From CAYRFQ01 sp964423615 (GTDB lineage Bacteria; Planctomycetota; Planctomycetia; Gemmatales; Gemmataceae): a stretch of DNA of 64,000 bases. Position 1 is the first letter of the stretch, and every line of letters starts with the position of its first letter. Made by a program: the position numbers and the translations under genes. The notes below the pieces were generated by a model. It had not been told where the DNA came from. It worked only from the letters and a program-made list of their open reading frames with translations, and did no database searches. Shown piece by piece: positions 1 through 7,321 of this stretch. The stretch lies in contig CAYRFQ010000019.1 of NCBI GenBank assembly GCA_964423615.1, positions 53,806 to 117,805 of the forward strand, in the 5' to 3' direction.

Positions 1-1
1 T

Positions 2-565
2 GTACGATTCATCGATTACGAAAACACCGATCTTTTCGGAGATAGAGTCATTGACGGAGGGGTTGGCTGGCAGAACGTAATCGCCGTTGGAGTGGGAGGA
101 CAACATCAACTCTCAGACCGGGTCGCCCTGCGTTTGGGCTACGTTTACAACGACAATCCTGTTCCAAGCACGTTGACATTGTTCAACACACAACTCCCTG
201 CGATTTTGCAACACCAGATTTCTGTTGGTGGGACAATTGCTCTCAATGACTATATGGACATGAATCTGGCTTACATCCACGGAGTGCAAAATTCCATTAG
301 CGGCGGTGTCCCTCAACTCGAAGGTGCCGATGTGACGCTGGATACGGAATTGCATTCGATTGCCTTGGGGCTCAACATTCGGTTTGGCTCGAAGTGCAGC
401 TCAAGGCTTCCAGTTCCCAAGGAAGAACCGTACCCTGAGGTGAATTTTCCCATGCAAACAACCAACAACGCAAGGTTCCTAACCGCAAGTCCTACAGACC
501 ACGGCGGTGTAGGCCTAACTCCTCAAGGTCAGGTCCCTTATGGTGGAGCACCTCTCACTCAATAA
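2..565 (+). CDS. FadL/OMPP1-type outer membrane porin, C-terminal part (5' end outside window)
   Basis: The frame is open from the window edge to the TAA at 565, so only the last 187 codons are present. The visible part alternates polar and hydrophobic residues like beta-strands, with turns such as QHQLSDRVALRLGYVYND and a final strand HSIALGLNIRFGSK. This resembles the C-terminal half of the FadL/OMPP1 barrels that carry hydrophobic substrates across the outer membrane. About 50 polar, Pro-rich residues follow the last strand; FadL barrels usually end on an aromatic residue at the last strand, so this tail is unusual. The internal GTG at 92 is not the real start, because the reading frame continues upstream without a stop. 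The family call rests on pattern only. Confidence 0.65.
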   Translation, partial: VRFIDYENTDLFGDRVIDGGVGWQNVIAVGVGGQHQLSDRVALRLGYVYNDNPVPSTLTLFNTQLPAILQHQISVGGTIALNDYMDMNLAYIHGVQNSISGGVPQLEGADVTLDTELHSIALGLNIRFGSKCSSRLPVPKEEPYPEVNFPMQTTNNARFLTASPTDHGGVGLTPQGQVPYGGAPLTQ

Positions 566-775
566 AGTTCGCACCGGTTAAGACGTGCAACACTGAGAAC
601 ATAATATCTTCGGACTGCAATGTTGGCTATCTACGTAGTGCAGCAATAAGCGGTTTTGGTTGTCTGAACGCCAGAGGAACTTAGGAGGAAAGTTCAAGAA
701 ACCGTCGAGGTTGATGATATTTCTTAACGAAATGGGATCATGGGCGAGATGGTTAGTAGGAGTTAAGAGTTTGTG

Positions 776-798
776 AAAAAGGTGGGCCTTGGCCCACC
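776..798 (-). terminator. Rho-independent terminator for the gene ending at 826
   Basis: Perfect 8-bp GC-rich stem (781-788 with 791-798, two-base gap) followed on the minus strand by five T (776-780). It lies 28 bp past the stop of the minus-strand HtrA-like gene. Confidence 0.7.
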
Positions 799-825
799 CT
801 ACAAACAGTATCACTTTGATGACCT

Positions 826-1887
826 TTAGTTTCCGCTAGCAACTTTAAGCGGGTGCATTCCTTTCTTCATCTCCTGGATGAGGGGAAGAACGACTTCCGT
901 GGGGATTGCATAGGACTCCGTCCGCCCAGCGCGGGAGACGTTGATGCCGATGACTTCTCCATCCAAGTTGACGACGGGGCTTCCGCACTCGTCTGGGGCC
1001 ACAATGCCGTCATGTTGAAGAACAATTGGAAAGCCAGTTCTCCGTTTGCTCAACTTACTTCCCATGCTGTTCTGGATGTCGCCACGGGAAAGCGGTGCCC
1101 GACCCAACTTGACTTTGAAGTCACGAACGTTCTTCCCACGGAGAACGCCAACCACAACGGTCGTCCCTGGGCGAAGTCCGCTGAGAGCAGCAATCAGCTT
1201 CTCGGGCGATTTGATGTCTTTCTTGTTGACCGCCACGATGACGTCGTTCGGACGCAACCCCGCCTTAGAAGCTCCACTTCGGGGAAGGACTCGCAGGATC
1301 TTGACGCCGTCGCTGTCAGGGGCCAGATTGATCCCCATGTAGCCTCGGTTCGGATTCACTCTTCGGACACCCTTCCGATAGCGGACGTTGCGCATGCCAA
1401 CGCTAACGACGCCTACAGTAATCGGCGTAGCTTTGCTACCAACCGAAATGGCCCAACTACCCACGGGATTGTCTTTGCTCGGGGTAAATGCCACGGCCTG
1501 GAATTTTTCGGCTTTGACGCGAAGTAGGGCGAGGTCATGCTTGGGGTGAGCCCCAACGACCTTGGCTTCGAATTCGTTCCCGTCCTCGGTCACGATGACA
1601 GGATCTTTGGTGAGTTTGCTTGCCTTGGTGAGAACCCAACCGTCGGAGCCAACGATCGTACCGAAGGCGACTTTGTCGCCCTCGCAGCGAACTGTAACTA
1701 CAGACTTTCGAGGCTGCGCAACGACGGACTCGAGGATTTTCAAAATCTCCGGGTTGTTTCTCGCGAAGCCAAGGACTTTCGATGCCTGGGCTTGAGCCAC
1801 CGAAGGAAGGAGCAACCCAACACCCAACACGACAGCCAGGATGAGTGTTGAACTTTTTCGGAACGAGTGAGAAATTTGTTGTTTCAT
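826..1887 (-). CDS. HtrA/DegP-like protein with degenerate catalytic triad and PDZ domain inserted in the protease fold
   Basis: 353 residues with a signal peptide (about 1-34, ending AQA). The trypsin-like half begins at about residue 60 (SVVTVRCEGDKVAFGTIVGS). The usual TNNHVV histidine motif reads VLTKASKLTKD, so the histidine is missing; HDLALLRV keeps the aspartate. A PDZ domain follows (about 190-275: GYMGINL, LRVLPRSGASKAGLRPNDVI). The serine-like motif comes only after it: PDECGSPVVNLDGEVIGIN, with Cys in place of the nucleophilic Ser. In ordinary HtrA proteins the Ser motif precedes the PDZ. The protein is therefore probably a periplasmic binding or chaperone-like pseudoprotease (inference). 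The next gene upstream on the same strand, with 291 bp between, encodes an HtrA-type protease with an intact triad. Confidence 0.85.
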   Translation of the reverse strand: MKQQISHSFRKSSTLILAVVLGVGLLLPSVAQAQASKVLGFARNNPEILKILESVVAQPRKSVVTVRCEGDKVAFGTIVGSDGWVLTKASKLTKDPVIVTEDGNEFEAKVVGAHPKHDLALLRVKAEKFQAVAFTPSKDNPVGSWAISVGSKATPITVGVVSVGMRNVRYRKGVRRVNPNRGYMGINLAPDSDGVKILRVLPRSGASKAGLRPNDVIVAVNKKDIKSPEKLIAALSGLRPGTTVVVGVLRGKNVRDFKVKLGRAPLSRGDIQNSMGSKLSKRRTGFPIVLQHDGIVAPDECGSPVVNLDGEVIGINVSRAGRTESYAIPTEVVLPLIQEMKKGMHPLKVASGN

Positions 1888-2178
1888 GGTGAGTATAAAC
1901 GGGAAGTTTCCCGCTCGAATGAGTAATAGTGTTGTGAAGAATCTCAGCGTTCAGGTCAAGCACCCTACGTTGGACGCTGAACTGGAAATATGTTGTCCGG
2001 AAATGCGGTTCGATCGCCTTTCCGGTGTTGATTAGTATTTCAACAGAATCACAAGTGGCCTGGAGGATTCGGTGCAGGTGGGAGAGGGCTTCGATAGCTA
2101 GGGGGCCTGTGGCAGCAGGCAGTTCCTTGACAATCGAGCAGTCACCGAGGTCCATTGAATATAATTGGCAAAACCGAT

Positions 2179-3213
2179 TTAGTCACGACGACCAAGGGTT
2201 AACTTGAGAGTGACTCTCTCGCCGTCTCTATCGACAATGACATCGACAGTACGCCCGGGTCGCTGTCGCCCCACGGCATTGGCGAGGTCTGTGAAGGTTT
2301 TCACCGATTTTCCGGCAAACTTGACGACGATGTCGCCCTTCTTCATGCCAGCCTTCTCGGCGGGAGAATCCTCATAGACCTCGATGATCTTGGCCGACTT
2401 ACCGTCTGGGTCACCCTGGACACCGATATAGGCTTTGTCTCCGGCGATGAGGACTTCCCACTCGTCGTGGTATTTATCGACAGGAACGTGCATGTTGTAA
2501 GTAATCTTTGGACCAATTCGGCTGTGGATCCCGATGACGTTTCCGTTCATGTCGAAAAGCGGACCACCAGAGTCGCCTCCGACAAGTGTGCAATCGGTAC
2601 GGAGGACGTTTGCGTAGCTGGTGCGAATGCGACCAAGTCGAACGACGGGAGTCCGTCCGGTTCGAAAACCACCTGGGTGGCCAATTGCTACACACCAATC
2701 GCCTTTGCGGATAGTTTTGGACTTGCCCATCTTAACGTAAGGAAATTTCCCTTTGTCAGTAATTTTGATCATTCCCGAATCAACCCGCCTGTTGGCTCCA
2801 AGAGTTTCACCCTTGCGAGTTGTTCCGTCTGGCATAATGATGACGACTTTGCGTCCTGAGGGGCCGGAGACATGGCCAGCGGTGAGAATATAACCGTCTT
2901 CGCTGACGATAACCCCTGATCCTTGACCAGCACCGATTCGGATGCCAACGACCGCAGGTGTGACTTTGTTGACCACCTCGCGGACTCTTTCTTGAATCTT
3001 TTTGAGGTCCAGGACAGATGTCGGAGCCTCTTTCCGGAAAACTTTTGGAAGTGGTGTGAATTTGGGTGGGAAGGTCTGGTTCTTGGGTGGCTGCTGTGTT
3101 GTTGGCTTCTCCTGGGCAGCAATAGGAGAGACCGTTGCAGCCGCCAGCAACGCGACCATCCACAGTCGTCCCCACGGGACGACTAAAGAATGTGAGAAAC
3201 GCATGCTGAACAA
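2179..3213 (-). CDS. S1C trypsin-like serine protease with C-terminal PDZ domain (HtrA/DegP family)
   Basis: 344 residues. A hydrophobic signal segment (about 15-33, ending AAQ) is followed by a Pro/Gln-rich linker. The protease domain has all three catalytic residues: His in YILTAGHVSG, Asp in RRVDSGMIKI and Ser in VGGDSGGPL. One C-terminal PDZ domain follows (about 255-340: YIGVQGD, EDSPAEKAGMKKGDIVVKF). This is the normal HtrA order and a typical length for a single-PDZ DegS-like member. The expected role is cleavage of damaged or regulatory envelope proteins. Together with the degenerate homologue downstream it forms an active/inactive pair. Two in-frame Met codons (1 and 4) could start translation. 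Confidence 0.9.
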   Translation of the reverse strand: MFSMRFSHSLVVPWGRLWMVALLAAATVSPIAAQEKPTTQQPPKNQTFPPKFTPLPKVFRKEAPTSVLDLKKIQERVREVVNKVTPAVVGIRIGAGQGSGVIVSEDGYILTAGHVSGPSGRKVVIIMPDGTTRKGETLGANRRVDSGMIKITDKGKFPYVKMGKSKTIRKGDWCVAIGHPGGFRTGRTPVVRLGRIRTSYANVLRTDCTLVGGDSGGPLFDMNGNVIGIHSRIGPKITYNMHVPVDKYHDEWEVLIAGDKAYIGVQGDPDGKSAKIIEVYEDSPAEKAGMKKGDIVVKFAGKSVKTFTDLANAVGRQRPGRTVDVIVDRDGERVTLKLTLGRRD

Positions 3214-3656
3214 ACTCCATCAATCAAACGTTGGGGGGTGAAAAGAGTCATCGTGAGGGCGATCAAATGAGATTTAGTCTATAAACCCCAAAAGGGCAGA
3301 TCGCGCTCAAACAAATTAACGATACAGAGAGAGATTCCTCACTGCAAGAAGTAAGTTAAAGAACGAAGTGGAATTGCCGAAGGGTGGATTAGAAGACCCT
3401 TCATGGTCCGAATAGATTCCTTGAGTGACCCAGAACTCGCAATACGTTTTGATGCAGCTCTTATGGAGGTTTTTCGCCATCTCGTGGCCTGCTATTTTTC
3501 CTATGGAAGTAACCTGGAGCATGAGCAAGGCCGATTCAAACCCGGTCCAAGAATTCTGTTCAGACGAGCGGTTGAGCCTGCAAAGTTCCCATCCGTTGGT
3601 TGTCAGGCTGCGAAACAACACGAAGGATTCCGCTCCGTGGTGCGATCGTTATGACA
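3214..3656. other. Intergenic stretch, no gene recognised
   Basis: 443 bases between the start of the active HtrA-type gene and the end of the DinB-superfamily gene. Short open frames on both strands show no domain-like composition, and no clear hairpin was seen. Confidence 0.5.
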
Positions 3657-4139
3657 CTAACTTTCCCTAGCGACTTTAAAGAGGTTCCAGGTAATGTGGG
3701 CTTGGCCTTGGTGGTGGGCTTCGTGCCAACAGAGAACTTGGAGCCACTCCTGGTGGGTCCACCTGGCCTCTTCGTGGGGTTTCCTGGGAAAATGTGTGTC
3801 CTCGACCGAACGAAAGTACTCGAGTAAAGCTGCGCGTCCGGGATTCAAGTACTCCTGAATTTCACTGAGTGTCGGGATAATATCATCGACAGTGCTTCCT
3901 CCCGCAAAACGCTCGACATAGTCGGGACGATGAACTTTTCGTTGTTTGATCAGAACATTCAAGTGTCGATCATCGGTCGCAGCGAGATGCATAATCTGCC
4001 AAGCGATGTGGGCACGTCCTGGACCAGGACGCCACCCGAGAATCTCCTGGGCGTTGGTTTCCTTCGCAATCTCATCAAGCATTCCGAGAGTGCGTGACCG
4101 GGCGAACTCCATTTGTGACAAAAGGCCAGGCTTGAGCAT
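3657..4139 (-). CDS. DinB-superfamily (DinB_2-like) metal-binding protein
   Basis: 160 residues, mostly helical. Two histidine clusters fit the three-His metal site of the DinB/YfiT four-helix bundle: WQIMHLAATDDRHL near residue 50 and CWHEAHHQGQAHI near residue 140. The length is typical of the family. Members include thiol-dependent transferases and many proteins of unknown role; nothing here fixes a substrate. It lies 72 bp downstream of the ABC transporter gene on the opposite side of that gene's stop, on the same strand, so it starts just before the transporter ends and is not co-transcribed from it with certainty. Confidence 0.75.
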   Translation of the reverse strand: MLKPGLLSQMEFARSRTLGMLDEIAKETNAQEILGWRPGPGRAHIAWQIMHLAATDDRHLNVLIKQRKVHRPDYVERFAGGSTVDDIIPTLSEIQEYLNPGRAALLEYFRSVEDTHFPRKPHEEARWTHQEWLQVLCWHEAHHQGQAHITWNLFKVARES

Positions 4140-4211
4140 CGTTGGGTCTCCAATGTTGATAAAAAGATTGAGTTCTTGTCGCCGACTAAACTACGACGAG
4201 TGTCTTGGAGG

Positions 4212-5744
4212 CTAAGTGGCAGTTCCCCATCGTTTCTCGAGGTGACGGGATAGTAGCCCCAAGGGCACCGACATCAACAAATACAGCCCAGCTGTAGCGA
4301 GAGCAATTTCCGTCAGGTGCTCATTGCTGGACCTAGTTAAAATGAGGTACTGCTTGGTTAACTCGGTCACAGCGATAACGCTCACGAGGCTCGTGTCTTT
4401 GAACATGGCCACGAGATCGTTGGTCATCGGGGGCAGGATGACGCGGACGGCTTGCGGAAGTATGATCCTACGAAAGGTCAATGAATCGGACATTCCAAGG
4501 GAGTTTGCTGCCTCCCATTGTCCACTGGGGACCGATGTGATTCCCGCTCGATAGATTTCGGCTTCGTAAGCCGCGTAGTTAAGCCCAAATCCGACCACGG
4601 CTACCCAAAACGCTGGGAACTTGAAGAGGTCTCCGAAGCCGTTGGCCATGCCAATTTCTGGTAGACCATAATAGAGGAACACCAGTAAGAGTAAGACAGG
4701 GATGCCTCGAAAAAACTCGATGTAGGCCGTCGCTAGCCAGGACAGTGGTTTCGGTGCGTACAATCGAACGAGAGCGATCACGAGGCCCCAAACGACGGCC
4801 ACGAGAAACCCAAGACTGGTCACCTGGATGGTGATCCACGCTCCCTGGAGCAACAACCACAAAACTTCCTGCAAACGAATGCCGCCAAAAGTTGCGACTT
4901 GTTGGACCGAAGAATCTTGTTCGAGGAAGACGTTGCGAGGCATAAACTCTTCTTGGTTGTCGTTCCACATCCGCCACTTTTGGTAGATGCGTCTTAGTTC
5001 GCCCGTTGCAAAGAGTTTGGTAATGGCGTCGTCGAGATCTTGCTTCAGCTCCGGATTCTTCTTGGAAACCGCAATTCCGTAATATCCACGACCGGTTAAT
5101 TCTCCGACGAACTTGACGGGAGGAGCCTTGACGGTTATCGGACTCTTCTTGGCGTAGTATTCGGCGATTGGGAGATCAAGCAGCACCCCGGCTGGTCGGT
5201 CGAGTCCAGCAGCTTCCTCCCCCTTCACACAATCGATGTAGGGGGCACGCTGATCCTCGTAGATTTTGGCGGGAACCTCTAACCGCTTGAGTAAACGAGA
5301 AGCCGCCGTGTTTCCAAGAGTGCCGATCTGCAAACCACGTCTTTTGAAATCCGCCAAAGACTTTAACTCGGTCTCCTCTTGATGGACGGCCAGTTGGAGT
5401 TTGAACGCGTAGTAGGGTTTCGTAAAGAAGACCTTTTCGAGTCTATCGTCGGTGATCTCCAGACCATTCATGGCGAAGTCAATAGTCCCCTGTTGGACGT
5501 CCTTGACGAGATTCTCGAAGGATCGTTGAGTGAACTCGATTTTTCGTTGCAGTTCTCGCTCCAAGGCACGGACGATATCGACTTCGTAACCGATGAACTG
5601 GTCAGGACGTTCTGGATTGGCGAAAATGTACGGAGCACCGCCTTCCGCGTCGGCTCCCCATTTCAGGGGATTCTGGGCCAAGACGAGGCCCGGAAAAGCC
5701 AAAACTATACATAGGGCAAATGCTAGGAATCTCGGGAGCAACAA
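4212..5744 (-). CDS. Polar amino-acid ABC transporter: fused periplasmic binding protein and permease
   Basis: 510 residues. A signal peptide (about 1-24) precedes a family-3 solute-binding domain (about 25-265), with WGADAEGGAPYIF, FIGYEVDIVRALE and DFAMNGLEIT. A HisM/GlnP-type permease (about 295-510) has several membrane spans and the EAA loop QWEAANSLGMSDSLTFRRI that contacts the ATPase. Fused arrangements of this kind exist among glutamine-type transporters. No ATP-binding gene is adjacent; the only ABC ATPase in the window (39254-40009) is of a different type. The start is TTG: an in-frame TAG lies a few codons upstream and no ATG is available nearby. A GAGGG sits about seven bases before it. 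Confidence 0.88.
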   Translation of the reverse strand: MLLPRFLAFALCIVLAFPGLVLAQNPLKWGADAEGGAPYIFANPERPDQFIGYEVDIVRALERELQRKIEFTQRSFENLVKDVQQGTIDFAMNGLEITDDRLEKVFFTKPYYAFKLQLAVHQEETELKSLADFKRRGLQIGTLGNTAASRLLKRLEVPAKIYEDQRAPYIDCVKGEEAAGLDRPAGVLLDLPIAEYYAKKSPITVKAPPVKFVGELTGRGYYGIAVSKKNPELKQDLDDAITKLFATGELRRIYQKWRMWNDNQEEFMPRNVFLEQDSSVQQVATFGGIRLQEVLWLLLQGAWITIQVTSLGFLVAVVWGLVIALVRLYAPKPLSWLATAYIEFFRGIPVLLLLVFLYYGLPEIGMANGFGDLFKFPAFWVAVVGFGLNYAAYEAEIYRAGITSVPSGQWEAANSLGMSDSLTFRRIILPQAVRVILPPMTNDLVAMFKDTSLVSVIAVTELTKQYLILTRSSNEHLTEIALATAGLYLLMSVPLGLLSRHLEKRWGTAT

Positions 5745-5868
5745 CGTCGAACCCTCAACACGCTAGAACAAGAATTGGATTTGCGGGTGTTGGTGTTTAC
5801 AGTCCAGAGGACCAGTGTGAAGGAGGATGGGATTCTGCGACTTCATCCGTTGAAAGTGACAGGCCACA

Positions 5869-5906
5869 AGAAAAGCCCCCAGCGAGGCGTGTCACCGAGG
5901 GCTTGA
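5869..5906 (-). terminator. Rho-independent terminator after the Tyr-rich protein gene
   Basis: On the minus strand a GCCC/GGGC-closed hairpin (arms near 5873-5878 and 5899-5904, partly paired interior) is followed by TTTTCTT. It is 33 bp past the stop at 5939. Confidence 0.6.
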
Positions 5907-5938
5907 AACCGTTGCTCTTCGCGCAACTACATTACTGG

Positions 5939-6715
5939 TTAGCGATCGCTTGCGAAGCCGGATGAGGTGGTCGTCTCACCATAGGCCCGATAGCCGAACC
6001 CACTCGGAGTGGTCTCCTTTTGAGTACGTGGTTCGTTGGAAAATCGCTCGCCATAGGCTCGGTAAATAGGACCGCTGGTTTTATTGCCTGGGAGTGAAAC
6101 AAGAATGCCACCTGGTTGCGCAGGTTTGGTTTGTTTCGGTGCTGCAGGAACTGGAACGGGATTTTGAGGACCGCCGTCATAACGGAATTCGTCCTTTTCC
6201 TTTTGAGTTGGAGCGGGAACAGTCCGTGGCGCTGGGAGTGGCTGGAGTTGGTTACCTGTGATCTCGGGAGTGGTCACTTGCGGAACGGCAGGAAGCTCTC
6301 CCAGGTTCACTGTCGGGAAAGAAGTGTCCGCATCGTCAGCACAGAAGCCACTGTAGTAGTAGTAACTTCGCGGGTAGTAATACCGCGGGTAGTAGCTGTA
6401 CGAGTAGCGATAAGAATAACGGGGATAGTACCCGCCATAGTATCGGTAAGAATAGCCGTAGTACGGTCGGTAGGACCGGTACGAGTAAGAGTAGTACGGC
6501 CGATAGGAGTAACGGAATGCTGGGCGGTAGTATCGACGGTAGAAGTGAACCAAGTTGGTATCTGCCTCCTGACCGTTCATGTCCAATGTCATGGTCGGTG
6601 CATCGACACCGTCGGGAACGGTTGCGGACGCAGGTACAATGACTTGGGCCAGGCTTGGGGATGTCCAAGCAACAAGGGACAGAACACCGATTGCCAACAT
6701 GCTGTGAGTTCGCAT
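5939..6715 (-). CDS. Secreted Tyr/Arg-rich low-complexity protein
   Basis: 258 residues. The signal peptide (about 1-23, ending SLA) is clear, and AAGGAGG lies 5 bases before the ATG. From about residue 58 to 122 the chain is almost only Tyr, Arg, Ser and Pro in units such as YRPYYSYSYR and YYPRYYYPR. A Pro-rich segment follows. Near the C-terminus IYRAYGERFS and GYRAYGETTT form a short imperfect repeat. Similar Tyr-rich exported proteins occur in planctomycetes, but no function is established that I know of. A structural, surface or cross-linked role is inference. The C-terminal half contains no Cys, but the middle has one in SGFCADD. Confidence 0.75.
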   Translation of the reverse strand: MRTHSMLAIGVLSLVAWTSPSLAQVIVPASATVPDGVDAPTMTLDMNGQEADTNLVHFYRRYYRPAFRYSYRPYYSYSYRSYRPYYGYSYRYYGGYYPRYSYRYSYSYYPRYYYPRSYYYYSGFCADDADTSFPTVNLGELPAVPQVTTPEITGNQLQPLPAPRTVPAPTQKEKDEFRYDGGPQNPVPVPAAPKQTKPAQPGGILVSLPGNKTSGPIYRAYGERFSNEPRTQKETTPSGFGYRAYGETTTSSGFASDR

Positions 6716-7321
6716 GCGACGACCTCCTTAAATGTGTGTAGAATCAGAAGCAACAAACATCCATGTAGTGTGACGGTGCTAAAGATGTGTCCGCTGGCAA
6801 GCCATCACTAGTTAATATTGTAACCAACCCAAATTCCCAGTCAAAGACCCCTTCCAAAATATTTTCCCCAGATCTCCCCCGACTCCAGAAAGGTCTCCGT
6901 TGCGAGAGATCAACGAATTGGGGACAATGACCCAAACGATAAACTTAAGGGGCAATCGAATGTTTCCTGTTTGCCTAGGTTACGGCGGGCAGTCGTCGAG
7001 GTCCCCGGCCCAACGCGTTCTCCGCTTTGCTCAAGTCTGGCCTCACTTAAGTGTTTTCCGCTTGGGTCAAAGCTCAACTTTCCCCAAGTAAGACTAAGGA
7101 CTTGGATACCGAAGACGCAGGAACCAATCCAAAAGGAGAGGTCCATTGGGCTCAGAGAAATCAGATGGGGGCGGGTGATAATGAACCTGGTTGAGCAGTA
7201 TTTGTGATCGATCAGGTCCGAGTTGACGATACTGCTCTCGCCGAACTCAACATCAAACTCGGGCATCGACCGCGTCTAAATTCGAAACAGTCAGCAGCAT
7301 TTCATCGGTGGATTCAAAGCT
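6716..7321. other. Intergenic region between divergent genes
   Basis: 606 bases between the Tyr-rich protein gene (minus) and the sensor kinase gene (plus). It must hold both promoters. I found no convincing sigma-70 box pair and no gene; the part near 6800-6870 is relatively A/T-rich. Confidence 0.5.
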
